Assembly (NCBI GenBank): GCA_018907035.1
Contig: JACCIC010000002.1
Coordinates: 5,920,001 to 5,984,000, forward strand
Source of the DNA: Sycobia sp. Sy_11
Lineage: Eukaryota; Arthropoda; Insecta; Hymenoptera; Epichrysomallidae
Direction: 5' to 3'
Length of the DNA: 64,000 nt
This document shows positions 45,954-59,783 of this stretch, piece by piece; position 1 is the first letter of the stretch; every line of letters starts with the position of its first letter. The translations under genes were made by a program, and so were the position numbers. The notes under the pieces are model-generated. The model was not told the DNA's origin, made no database searches, and worked only from the letters and a program-made list of their open reading frames with translations.

Positions 45954-47846
45954 GAAACAATGTTGTATGATATACATTTAAAAATATTAAGCGGTAAGGG
46001 AAGATGAAAATGAATATATTATATATAAATATATATATACACATAATATATATATAATATATCTATATACAAAGTAACGATAATAAATTATATTTAATCT
46101 ATTATATGATACATAAATATATTATTATGATTATTATTATTGCTATTATTACTGTCATCATTGTGAGTAATTATGCCAATTCTGTAAATACGAGTATTAT
46201 AATTGAACGTTTTTTTGTGGTTGAAAATAACCGCGTGCGTGAAAGTGAATTTGTGAAGTAAAAGAAACCATACTTATTAGGAATACCTAAAATATTTTTA
46301 TTATCTTTTTATTATTATTATTAATATTATTATGAATTTTTCTATTAGTATTAACGATTTTTTAAAATTTCATCTCGCTCTATTTATGCCCCTAATAATG
46401 TTGGGCGCCAATAACAGCGACGGGTATCAGCGCTACATCCATAAACACATTTATTGCGAATACGTTTCGTGGAAATAGTTGCGCCCAACACGGTGCATAT
46501 AAAAGAGGATTTGAATATGGGGTTCATGTGAATATACAACAGGCAAATTTAAATTTCGCGGCATATAGCACTGCACTCTGGTAGTTGTCATCGAGACCGT
46601 CAGTTACCGGTGTTCCTATGCCGATTGACGTATCCTGCACACATTCTGTTTCTCAGAAAAGGCTCCTTTTCCGCTGTTGAAGTTCGCCATTCTTCGCATA
46701 TATTATATATAATATCTCTTACCTATATCGTGTAGTACTGTCATCGTGACATTATTAATGCTATTATTTTATTATTATTATATATATATAGTCGTCATTA
46801 TTGCTACTACTATTACTATTATTAATATTATTATTTATATTATAACTTAAACTGTGTTGTGAACGGTATAGGCTATGAGTTAACGGTGACTCGATAGGTA
46901 TGCTGGGTCGGTTAAGATCAAATCCTCGATTTATATACCGATTGGTGCAATTATAAAACTGTGAGTATAAAGTAATTAAATTGTTTATCAGTAGATCGTC
47001 GTACCCATCTTTTCGAAAGTATAGAGCGATATGAAATAACGCTATAGGCTACATCTCTCTCGTAGATTATTAGATTTAATAAAAAGATCAGGTTTATGGC
47101 TAAGGAGTTTTTAGAACGTGCGAAAATAATACGTACTCTTACATATATTTATGACACGCATACAGCACACAAAAAAAAGAGATATATACTGGCGTACGGT
47201 TGATGAAATGCGAGCAAGAATGATAAACTTGAGAGTGAGAGAGAATGTAACAAACTGCGCGTCGCCGCTTTTCCTCGAACACGCTTATATAGAAGTGTTC
47301 CGCGATTTGTATATGCATCAGTGGGAAAAAAAGAAATTCCGGCGATATTAATACGGAGGCTATCGGATTATCTACATTTGAATCGATATAATAATAAATT
47401 GTATATGAAATAATAATAAGATATACATATACAATTCGATGTAAGAAGAAATGTGACACCCACAGCTTAAAATCAACCCCCCTCCTCGTACTTCGAGTCG
47501 TGCGTAAATGACGCGATGATGCGCGCACAATCAAGTGTGCGCATTGCGTAAATAAAAAAATGAAAATTAGTATATAAAATTTATATATATAGGATTATAA
47601 ACGCATTATTGGATGCAAATTATCCGGTAACGGGATATATTAATGAAGTTTTAAAGGGGGAAAAATAATGAATGCGATTTTCAACTGTTCTTGTCCTATA
47701 TACTAATAATAATAATACCTCTGTTCGTTCGCTTGATCTTTATTATCCTTGTGTTCAAAGATCGCCGTGTATATTAGGTAATAATTAAGATAACTTTTGT
47801 TCTTCGCCTCGCAAGTTTCTTTTTAATCTCACACGCACTCACATTC

Positions 47847-47888
47847 GCGCGCGCGCGCGCGCGTACACACACACACACACACACACAC
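47847..47888. repeat. (CG)n(AC)n tract
   Basis: Eight CG units followed by about ten AC units. Alternating purine-pyrimidine, so Z-DNA-prone. Confidence 0.9.
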
Positions 47889-48328
47889 GTGTTGCTTCAC
47901 GTCGACGATGACTGTTCAATATTAGATTCCATTTGTATAAGCAATGTGCAAATTTGTTTTTGTTTTTATTTTTGTTTTTAAGCGCTAGACTCGACAATAA
48001 ACACGACAAAAGGTTGAAAGCTTTAAAATAACAAACTTTTGGCATACATTAGTTAATTGTACAAACAAGTAGAAGAGAGAAAGAGTGAGAATGCGACAGA
48101 ATGAGTGAAAGAGAAACGAAGTAATGTAGACGTCGAGAGATTTTAAAGATTGTGTAAGTTGAGCCGCCGTTGAGTGTAGAAGGAAATGGGGAGAGAGGGA
48201 GATCCCTCAACTAGTCGCACAATAGGTACGAACCCAGTATATGCGATTTGTTAATCATAAGAGAAAAACGTAAATAATAATTATTATTAATTAAATAATT
48301 AAAGAATTATATAATTACAATGGATATA

Positions 48329-48331
<3 letters not shown>

Positions 48332-48378
<47 letters not shown>
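48332..48378. repeat. (TA)n microsatellite
   Basis: About 23 TA units. Confidence 0.95.
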
Positions 48379-48381
<3 letters not shown>

Positions 48382-48749
48382 GTAGACGTACTCTCGCACG
48401 ACGCACAGTAATAACCAATCAGGGATGGCTTAACCTTACTCCCTCCCCTCCCCTTTCACCTTCATCTCCTTAGCCGCGCATATATATAAATATATATATA
48501 TATACAAACTTCCCCTCTGTATCTGCAAAGTATAAGAGAAACGAGCAAAAAAGAAAAAAAGTAATAACTGATGTATAACTAAGAATCAAAATTTTATCTC
48601 AAAAAGTCTTTTACTTCTTTCCACTGTTTTTTGTTTTGTTTTTTTAAAGAAAAAAAAAATAAAAGCAAAAGAAAAATAGTCTGACACGTTTTTTCGTGTT
48701 TTGTTTTTTATTAAGAATATGTGACGTCAACGACGAAACTAAAATAAAC

Positions 48750-48751
<2 letters not shown>

Positions 48752-48805
<54 letters not shown>
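48752..48805. repeat. (TA)n microsatellite
   Basis: About 27 TA units. Confidence 0.95.
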
Positions 48806-48808
<3 letters not shown>

Positions 48809-49651
48809 CATGTGAAGCAAAAGTTAACGACGCCAAGATATAATAAGCGAAGACCTTACGAAAAATTAAGACTGTCTTTAAGCCATAGAACTAATGATAT
48901 TAATTGAAAAATTCGAGTCAATGCGATATTTTTTGTTCGCAAGGCGAAACCGATCTGTGAATTTTTAGCACGTGGCGGAAAATTTTATTTCTTATACTTA
49001 AAAATAACGAAACGTGACGAAAGAATAAAAAGCCAATGAGTGGAGTCCTTTGCGAAGTATTTATTAATCACTTTTTTTTATTTTTAATTTTTTGTTTCGT
49101 ATTTTTACTCTACATAATACTTATAGGCGAATATTGATATACATCTAATATTAAGGCTTCGATTAGAAGCCTCCAGTCCAAAACATATTATATACGATTG
49201 TTTTCTTCGTTATAGTGATTTACGCACATATGTTTGTTGTTGAAAAATAAAAAAAAATATTAGAACAAAGATATAATGCGATATTTATCGGTGTTCCATT
49301 TCTTCAGTTTTATCTCAAAAGTAGACGCTTTATTCGTTAAATAATAATATATTAATAATCAATCTTTCGTCAATCCAAAGCAGACATTAACGAAACAATG
49401 AACACAGACACGTGGATGTACGCTCGTTAATCACACACATGCACACGAAAATAAAATCGCCTTTTTCTTACTTATCAGCATAAAGAAAAATACATTAATG
49501 TATTGATATTTGCATACCTACAACCTCGTATCGTGCAATCGTAGGATTAAAGTATACGTAAAAGATTTTAGAATAGGCAGAAGAGTTAGCTATAAGTTGT
49601 CATGTTATAAGTAAACCGCATTTTTTCTATAAGCAAGCATACACATTTTCT

Positions 49652-49684
49652 CACACACACACGCGCGCGCGCGCGCACACACAC

Positions 49685-49733
<49 letters not shown>

Positions 49734-49766
49734 CACAGACACAGACACAGACACAGACACAGACAC
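49652..49766. repeat. Compound (CA)(CG)(CA)(GA)(ACACAG) array
   Basis: Five simple motifs succeed one another over 115 bp, ending in about four ACACAG hexamers. Confidence 0.9.
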
Positions 49767-50697
49767 CGTTTTACGCGACATACCGTAATGATAAGAATTT
49801 TATCCTTCGATGGGGTCTGCATGTATAATTAGTTAGTTTTTACGTCATTCCGGGGACAGTTGAAAATCGCTTAAGGATGGGGGTGTGACGCTCTGACATT
49901 CTGTCCAGGAACCTCAAGACAAGGGCCTTAATATACTTATACACGCTATATCATAGTCGTATGATAATACTGTTACGATTATAGGATATGACTAAAAATG
50001 GAGACATTTTTAATAACTGTATGATAATAGTAATATTGTAATAATAATAATAACGTACGATAATAAAAGAAGTAGTCTTATACAAATAAAGTAAACTTAA
50101 AAAAGGGGGGGAAACACGATCAGAATAATAATAGTAATAATAATGTTAAAACGATCTGACGATACGGTAACAACAATAATAATACCATTGTTGATGAAAA
50201 CAAAAGCATTTGTGTGTTAGTAATAATAAACGAAAGAGCGACGCGACCATTTGCAATCTATACATGTACGCTTATCAATCACGCTTTGGGTAGGAACGAA
50301 AGTGAAGATGAAAAAACAAACATGAAAATTACACGAGCCCAAAAAAAAATTATGAACAAAACCAACACACGATGAAATGTGAAAAAAGCCAATCAGACAA
50401 GAGGCCTTAAATATAAGCGAAGCGGCGCTCTTTTATTCTTAATCTGTTTTTTCTCTTAGCGAGTTAAGTTTTTTCGGTGTTAGGTTCGTTTGCTTTTTTT
50501 ATTTTATTGGGGTACTCGAGAGCGAGGCAATCGCCGAAAAAAAATATTCCAATATACGATAATAATATAAATTAGACGCGAGAATGGTCAAAATCTTGTC
50601 CGTACCTTTGTATACCAGGCACGCAGCATATATAAATATATATCTTTATATATACAGTAATACACACAAGCGCATGTTCTGACGTGTGTTTAATGGA

Positions 50698-50698
<1 letters not shown>

Positions 50699-50752
<54 letters not shown>
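50699..50752. repeat. (TA)n microsatellite
   Basis: About 27 TA units. Confidence 0.95.
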
Positions 50753-50754
<2 letters not shown>

Positions 50755-50944
50755 CGATGCATCAGGGGAACAACCCCCAGGACTATATAATGACGTAATA
50801 ATTATTTTCGTATATAGCGATTGATTTATATTGCGTTAGAAATTAGTGATTATTGTTATTATTGCAGTTGTCGCCGTATCGATTGAATTTATTTGCGGTT
50901 ATTGTTTGTAGATGCGAATACCATTTTTCTAGGGTGCTTTTCTC

Positions 50945-50969
50945 TTATTATTATATTATTATTATTATG

Positions 50970-51007
<38 letters not shown>

Positions 51008-51008
51008 G

Positions 51009-51057
<49 letters not shown>

Positions 51058-51079
51058 GCATTATTATTATTAGAATTAT
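50945..51079. repeat. (ATT)n trinucleotide array
   Basis: About 40 ATT units with two ATGTTT interruptions. It explains the poly-Ile, poly-Leu and poly-Asn reading frames here. Confidence 0.95.
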
Positions 51080-51928
51080 TTTGTAAGTCGGCGCATTCGT
51101 CATTGGCATCCGGCATAATCGAAAATGTATGATGCCAACCCGTCGATGCCGAATACCCACGGCTCTTTTTAGAGACATTTGATTGTGTTTTTTCTTCCTT
51201 TGTTTTTTTTTTGTTTCTTTGCTCTTATTTTTAAGACAAAAAGTATCAAGCAGCTGTACCTAAGTAGTTTAACTATATTCTATATTATTATTATTAATTT
51301 TATGATTATTACATTGCTATTAATATTATTATCATTATTATTATATAATTATTATAATAAAAGAAAATCAATAAAAAATTTGCAAAAAAAACAACTTGTG
51401 AAATCGTGTAAAGTGTAATACAAAACCAAGCAGCAATAAGACATGACAACATTTTCTCCTGACCTTTATACCGTTATATTATAATTAAAATGTGAACAAT
51501 GATGCAAGCTATATTATCATTGTTTAATTACTTTTGAAGAAATAATTAATGGATATCATAACAAACAGAAAAGGTGTGTATGAATAATAATATAATTGTG
51601 CGTCAAAATAAGATTATAGTGAAGCATAATTGTTCGACAAACAGGAGAGCGTCGATATTGATTTCATTCGTACAATAACGACTGATTCCTAAATATTGTC
51701 ATAAGCTTACTAAAGTCTAAAATCTTGAAAAACAATAATTAACAATTTCAAGACTTGGATAGACTCGAGGGGAAAGATGCACAGAAAAGGAGAATCTAGC
51801 AGTTGAATTAAAAAAACAAATAATAATAATACTGGTTGAGCGATCGCGGAGATTTCGCAGACTGCAGTACGTTTGTAAAAAAAAGTACAGTTTTCCGACA
51901 TTTTGAAGCCCAAGAAATCTCTTGAGAA

Positions 51929-51931
<3 letters not shown>

Positions 51932-51988
<57 letters not shown>
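51932..51988. repeat. (TA)n microsatellite
   Basis: About 28 TA units. Confidence 0.95.
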
Positions 51989-51989
<1 letters not shown>

Positions 51990-52483
51990 CCAGAATAATA
52001 CGTCGCGCCAGTCCGTTTTTTCTTTTCAAGATTTCTTTCCGAGTCCCGTGAATCCCAAACGCACGTGTAGTTTTTAATCCATTTCTGCAATGGATCGTAT
52101 ACCCAAGCTGTAGAGGTCGAAGTAAAACATTTTGCGCGAATTATTAAAATGTGTTAAATTAAATTCTGAATATTCACGAAAATGCGCCAATCGACCACAA
52201 TAATAATTGGGAACCTCTCAAAGATTTGAAACGATTAGTTCGCAGACTCTCCGCTTGGGTAACGGTATGTCAGAAAACTCTCGTAACGTATTATAATCGC
52301 CGGATATAGATCGAACGATTCACATTTTGTGCTGTATTAAATGTAGAAAGTAATCGTCGTTTAAGGAATGAAAGTGTTCAATTTTAATCGACGCCTCAAA
52401 TTATTTGTTGACCTGGCGAAACCGATGAATGTAATATACACATATAGTGCAATAAACTAGAATTGAAAGTCGTTAAAGTATAC

Positions 52484-52652
<169 letters not shown>

Positions 52653-55600
52653 AATGAACGCAATTGCAATTTCTTTCTCTCGATTAATTGTATGTAACAA
52701 GTGTTCCGCAATACTTCTTTGACCAAACAGTCTTTACAGCAAAAAAAACAAAAAACAAAAAAAGGCTTCCTCGGTATTACTTCATACCGTAGAATAAACA
52801 GAACTTTATGCTTTTTATTCAGGGTATATTTATAAGCTTCATTATAATTTTAGTTTTTTGATACTTTCTCAATGTATAGCGTCCAGAGTCGATCGAGCGG
52901 ACAACGTAACTTCTGAGCGGTGCTTTAAACAATTGTTGTAAATAGAACAAAAGCAAAAAATCCATTTCGATTTGTTCATGAGGCCTTATATAATGAAAAA
53001 AGTTTATTTCAATTCTTCACCGAAGAACGTACGTTTCGCTGCATTGTCGTTTCAAGTGAGTGGAGTCTATTTCGCGGTGCTCGCACGAGATTGGCTGCAC
53101 GCTAAAGTAATCCCGATGGGTTACTTATTCGGAAAGAATTACTTATTCCTGTACGTCGATATTTTCTAACGATTTCTATTCTATGGGATTAGCCATATTC
53201 TCATCTAGACTGAGTAAATATAATGAAATATTGCAAATTGTGGAAAGCTTTGGTAATAATTTGAATAGGCAATCTTACGGTAATATCTGAAGTTAGGCTT
53301 CCTAAAAAATCTTCTAATATTAATTCAATGAGTAGTCCTTTGATTATTTTTTTTAAGTAAGTATACATTATCTACTTAAAAACTAACTTGAACAATATGA
53401 AAAGTTACTACTATCATTACAAGCTGATACCATTGTTATATCAATTTTCATAAATTAATTAGAATAATGCTCATCGTGTTTTTTGGTTATTCCTATAACA
53501 AGTCAGAAAATATCGAGACTGATAGAATTTCTTTATATTTAAAGAAGATATCCAAAGCATTTATATCTTCTATTAAATGAATTATAAGATTTTCTGACAG
53601 ACAACTGAATTTGATATAATACATTTTATCTAGCAAAAAATCTAATAAGTATAATTATTAAGTATTAAACATTAGCAAGGGAAATGCAGCAAACTTTACT
53701 ATTACTAATCTCACTTGAAGCGTCATTTGCCGAGACAAACATTGGACCAGTTCGTGCACTAATTCGTCAAGAAATAATACTAGTGTTCATCTACCTATAT
53801 ATACTGTAAATTTATATACACATAAAAATTAATAATCGTTAATTCATTACTCTGGCATATTAATCTGATATATCCCAAGACGGTAAAATATCTTATTTTA
53901 TTCACTGTATTCATTAAAGTGTGTTCATTTAACGAAAATCTTCGTAGATTATTTCTTATTAACGAAATGACAATTGGAATCGTGTAAAACTACGCATAAA
54001 TCACAGGAGGTAATCATAAAAAAAGTATGCGGTTTTAAACCAAGAGGGCTTCTTAATCTTGACGTTGGAGTGCCTCGGGACACGCGGTGAGTTCAAAGTG
54101 TGCATATTTGTGATACTAATCATAATTGTTAGTAAGGAATGTGTGTTCAAGAAAAAACAGCGGAGCTATTATTAGCCAGACTGAGAAAAGACATATAAGA
54201 TTATTGATCGCGAATTATAATCCATTTTTTATGCATTGGAAGGTCTGGAAAGTTTTTTGTATAAGACTGGAAAAAATCACGTTTGATGTACGGTTCGGAA
54301 TTGTGAAACGGAACTGGGTCATGGAGTTTGCGGATTAGTCAGCTGTTATCTGAGAGCGTAACGAGTCGAAAATAACGTTTTGGATCATACTTGTACAGGT
54401 ATTCTAGAGATTCTAATTCATACGAATTAAGCATTGAACTCAATTGGAATAATTGCTTGAAGAGCCTTTTCATGAAATCCAATACCCGCTGAATTTAGTA
54501 TTGGCTTAAAATACTCACAAATTTATTTATGTTTTTACGAAAAAAAATTATTAAAGATGTAACTGCGCTGAAAGTTCCCTAAAATCGTATTCTTCAACGG
54601 AGTATATCAAAAAAGACTTTTTGTCGGTATAAATGAAATGTACTAAACTCTATACTTCAAATTTCTTCTTATTATTATAAGTCTCTAGAATAATTATCGT
54701 AGTAACAAAGTCAACTGCTGTAATATACAAATGATGTGGCCAAATTCGCCTTTGAAGATGAAAAGTACTTCAGAAACAATTATCTGATCTGAAACAATAT
54801 TACGAAGTTGAAATTAGTCAGACTTATTTATCCATTGTATATTGTAGATCTATCATCATATATCACAAATGAATTTCGATCTTATATACAATATTATTGT
54901 ATTTTAAATGAACGTTACCAAAGTTGTATTGTCAGAAAGAAAGACCATATGATTTATAGTTTTTCCACAGTTCGCTCCGTCAAAATGAGACAGGTCTTTA
55001 ACGTCCTTAATTATTAGTTCGTGAATGAATATTAAAATATTGTTATAAATCCTTATCGAGAAACGCTCGAAACAACATATACGTATTTATGCATAACTAA
55101 TACGTACACATACATCTCTCGCATCGCCCTTACTCTCATAAAATAAACGATTACTTAATAATAAGGAATAACGTAAACTATACGTCGAATGGTTTCGAGG
55201 GTAGATTATAACACAATTATAAACATATACAAATAAAAATTTAAGGTAACGTAAATTATAAGGCTAAGACATAAAAAACATATATATTCTATTAATACAT
55301 ATACTATATTTAAATTAAGAAGTACGCGGAATAACATAACAGTAACAACAAACTTGAAAAAAATTATATTAAGAGACATAGTTAAATATATTTTTGGCCG
55401 TAGAGAGTATACATGTGTAAGAATTAGTTGGTAAGTTTCACGCGCATTAAATATTGTCTGTGAGTTTATAATTATGTATAAAAGGTGTTCCACGTCATTC
55501 TTATCTTTATCCTGTGAAAATTAAAAAAATGAAGATGATCGTTTCAATAATAATATAAGATCGAAATTGGTCCAGAAAGAATATTTCTCTTATTCCTTTG

Positions 55601-56878
55601 ATGTATCAAGTAATTTTGAAGCAGTTAGAACCTAAGAAGTTTGTATGTACAGTTAGTATTGCAAAAATTGAGAATACGACGTGAAATATACTTCATATCC
55701 TCAAGGCCTTAGTTGTATTAGGTTCTGAATGTTTAGGATTCAAATCAGAATGATTCTAGAGTTTTGGAATATATTTGACTATTTCTGGATAACAAGTAGC
55801 ACGAAATTGCTAGATAAAATGATTTTCATTCATTTGTGCAAATATGGTACATGATACATTGCTATCAAGTTTTGGACAAAAAGGGATAAAACTGGTCTGG
55901 AACCTTTTATTGCATAAACACGATATATATAAATATACCTTAACACAACTATTAAAAATATTATGCATTGGAATATGTACTATTTGATAAAGCGAATGAG
56001 AGGTGCGTGCGAATAATTAAACTATTTTATCGAAGAAAATATTGGATCGTCGATGTTGGTACGTAAAATAGATTAAAATGTGCAATAGATTCGACAGATT
56101 TAGTATCGTGAATGCAGAACGATCAATGAGTCATATTAAAAGCTTTAAAGAAAGGAAAACGTAAAGATTTTACGTTGCTTAAATTACCTTCACGGCGACC
56201 TGCACAGTTTCTTCTGAGCAGCACGACGAGACTAATAAATCAAAGTAAAGGTTGAGTGCTTTACTTGTATTAGGCGACGCGAACTGTAAGGCACAGGCAT
56301 CGGCCAAAAGGAAATTCATGAAATGGCGAATAAACATTCAACGGATTTAAAGCGAAAGAGTCGATTAGCCATTGATTCATTCTATAAACTCGTGAAGAAT
56401 CGGGAGAACCATAAGCTCGATCCACATTGTGGAACGCTCTTTGGCTAGTGTCTAAAGGTGAGGAGATGTAATAGCACTGTACTACGTAATAAATATAAAT
56501 CATAAGGTTAATTATAAAAACCTGAAAACACCGTGCATTGCATGATCAATACTTAAATGTTTGTCTGTCTGTTAAAGAAAATACAATATATGTTCCCGGT
56601 AGCGAGTAGGTAGATAAACCTTTTGGAGCGCGCAAGGGCAAACATGTATAAACCAACGATCGATGTCATGTAATTTTAAAGACGAATCCTCACTAAATGC
56701 TATCTATTGGAAGAAAAGAATCCGCGAAACGTGGTCAGTCGTTACGGAGGCACTCAGCGAATTTTAGTAATAAGCTATAAATTTAGTTATAATATACTTG
56801 TCGATGCGTTAGAACATGATACGTCAGTTTTAGGTGCTTGAAAGAGTCGTGAGTGTATACTACACACACATGCGCGCG

Positions 56879-56882
<4 letters not shown>

Positions 56883-56930
<48 letters not shown>
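56883..56930. repeat. (TA)n microsatellite
   Basis: About 24 TA units preceded by a short CG alternation. Confidence 0.95.
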
Positions 56931-56934
<4 letters not shown>

Positions 56935-59777
56935 GAAGAAACTTCAATAAAGAAGGAAGAGTGTATCTTAGCCGCTCTCTGATTATCAAAAATACAAAAA
57001 TTGAGAAAGAAATTAAAAGGCCTCTACTCATATATGCCATGTGATTTAATTGTGCCACCTGTGCAGCGAGTGTGTCACAACAATTATCACGTCGCCGCAT
57101 TTTTGGAGAATCGACTTTTTAAGAGGCTAGCGCGCGTTTTCCAGCGTGGAATTTAAGATTGTTATTCCACAAAGGATGAAAGAGGTGATGCACAGCTAAT
57201 CGACGAAGGCATTAAAGGGAGGAACGAATAATTTCGGTACTGTCACTCAGTCGATGAAGAGAGATTTAAAGCCACTGTAACTTCTTGTTTCCTTTAACCT
57301 CGGGCATAAAATAATCCAACCGATGGTCGAACTTTGGCGCTGTAATGCAGTCGTGACCAATAACGCGGTATCTTGCTTGTGATCCTATGAATTGATCTGG
57401 TTAATGATACTATGAGCTTGTCTCGGAATCACGATTATTTGTAAGCAGGAAACGAATAAATAGATAGAACGTCAAGTAACGGGTAAGTTCTATATGGAAG
57501 ACTTTGACTGCTGGCAAATGAGGATCATTCGAGACTGGACATTGTCAATATTATCAATAACGGCATATCAACACATAAAATGTCGAAAAGTATAGGACGG
57601 AGCAATGTAGCGAAAAAGCAAGGATAAATCCTGTTTATTGAATATATTGAGCACGCGACCACTGACGGTTATAACGTTGTGCTGATGACAATGAGAATCT
57701 TGAAGTGCGAGAAAATGATTACGCAGTTATAAAGAAAAAGAATCTCGATGATCAAGCGCCCTTCGTAAGAAGAATCATATATATAAACTTAGATGTTTGT
57801 ATCATAATTAATAGCTTCTCAAACTCAAAGCAGCGAGCGACGAGCCCGTGTGTTTAGTTTCATATATACAGAACAAATACCAAAAAAAAAAACAAAAAAA
57901 CAAAAAAATAAAAAAGTACCAATGAAGTTCGATGATAAATGCGTGCTACTGAGATGACATTGCACCTCTGGCGTATTCGCAGCTGTGAAACGTTTGGAGA
58001 TGTATGCGTTGATCCTAGCTACGTTGCTCCGCTGAACAATAAAAAGTAATGCAATTTTAAAGGCAAGAGAGGCTGAAACGATAAACAGACATCGTAAGAA
58101 TCTGCCGCGTGTTATAGTTGTGCGACGTTAGGTAGGCTAAAATTTTTCATTCTGACATTGAAAACTTGTAATCCGCCTTAACTGATTCATCCGTCAAAAG
58201 ATATTTTATTAAATAAGTTTTATTAGAAGATGTGGCGCGCTAACGAGCCATTAGGAATCAAAGAGCCCCGAATGGGCAGATTCTTTATGATCACGAAGAA
58301 AAACGCAAGCGACGTAAGCGAAGCAAAAAAAAAGGATGAAGGTCAAACTAAATAAAAAATATCACTGCGCATTCTAAACAATTTTCAATCGACAAAATCA
58401 ATTAATATATCAAAACGAATATTGTATTTATAAGTTTTTTCGGTATCATAATTCTTTCGTCTCGAAATAAACATAATCCGTCCAAATGATACTTAAAGCG
58501 GTAGATACATTTTAAAGTTCAATGAGATATCATATTTATTAAGTATTGTACTAAGGCGTTGATTTGTATAATTTTATTGATATTATCATAATTCGCAACA
58601 GATGAAAGGCAATTATCAAAATCACAATACAGTATCATTTCTTAAGTAAGCGACTCAAAGTTTACCGATTGCCATATAAAAACAATTACTTGAAGTTTTC
58701 ATTTTTGGATTTTAACATGGAGCTACCACCTTAAGTTATGCAGGAGGGACACACAAGTAGATGGACGCTTATTCATTTGTAATAATGATTAACATATCCC
58801 AAGACATCGGAAGGTCAAATTTGATTGTTTGATCGCTTTCGATCAATCGGTATTTCTAAGGCAGAATGGGTGGAGCCATTGTTAACGGAATACACGTCCA
58901 TGGTACAACTTTCGCGACCAATTATTATGCGCACTCCCTGAAGATGAATATTGAGTGGAAAAATTCCATCCAGGCATAAAACTCATGAGGCACTTTTTAA
59001 TTCATCACAAACAGAAAGTTTTTTTCCTTCATAAACATGATCGGTTTTAGTTGTGCGGTAGCAATATCAAAGCTGTTCGCCGGTAACTTCTCAAATTACC
59101 AGCTGGATAAATTGGCAGAGTATATAATTATCCAACTAACTATATTGAACGAATTTGTCAACGGTGCTTATTATAAGATAAAAAATCTATTCATATATTA
59201 ATTCATTCGCCAGTTACTATCAATAACAGCCTAACTTGATTAAGTCATCCACTAGATGACAGATTAAGTTGTCCACGATGACTCTTCCACTTAGATGAGT
59301 TGATTAATTAACTATCATTAACGAATCGAAAGGTTATTGTCAACAGCTCTAAATGCCCACAGGCTTATTTTCAACGAAATAACGTAGTAGCCTATGAACA
59401 GGTTCTATATTATTTTTTTTTGTCACGGCTGTGATCCACATGCATAGCTATATTGCATTTCTCTCCAGTGCCGTACAGCTGTGTATTGATGTCTGCAAGG
59501 GGACGAAGAACCAAAAACAAAAACAAAACAAAAAAAAAAAAAGAAAGAAATCAAAAAGTTTCTATAGCTTGCGCAGTACGATAAGAGAAGGGATCCTGTA
59601 CGATTATAATAATGGCTTCGGAGCTGCTAGTGAAGAAGATCGAAGAATTATGAATGAACTATATAACACTGCATTATGCCCTATATCAATAATTACCTGA
59701 AGGAAGTATTTTCCCACTGACAACGATTCTACATCGTGTTTAGCTACGCCATTTTTCTCTATGTGTGTTTAATGTGC

Positions 59778-59783
59778 AATAAA
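59778..59783 (+). terminator. Candidate distal AATAAA signal
   Basis: AATAAA in gtgcaataaagcattgt, followed by a GT-containing stretch (gtacgtgcggt). It is one of many AATAAA copies in the flank. Listed because its downstream context looks like a cleavage region. Confidence 0.2.

Noticed and set aside
50853..51418. ORFs rich in Ile, Leu or Asn
   Set aside because: They are translations of the ATT array and adjacent AT-rich sequence.
52972..53169. 65-codon plus-strand ORF with mixed composition
   Set aside because: Not recognised, no flanking exons with matching phase, and of a length expected by chance in 34 kb.
59431..59700. 89-codon plus-strand ORF
   Set aside because: Contains a poly-Lys/Asn/Gln low-complexity middle, no recognisable domain and no splice context.
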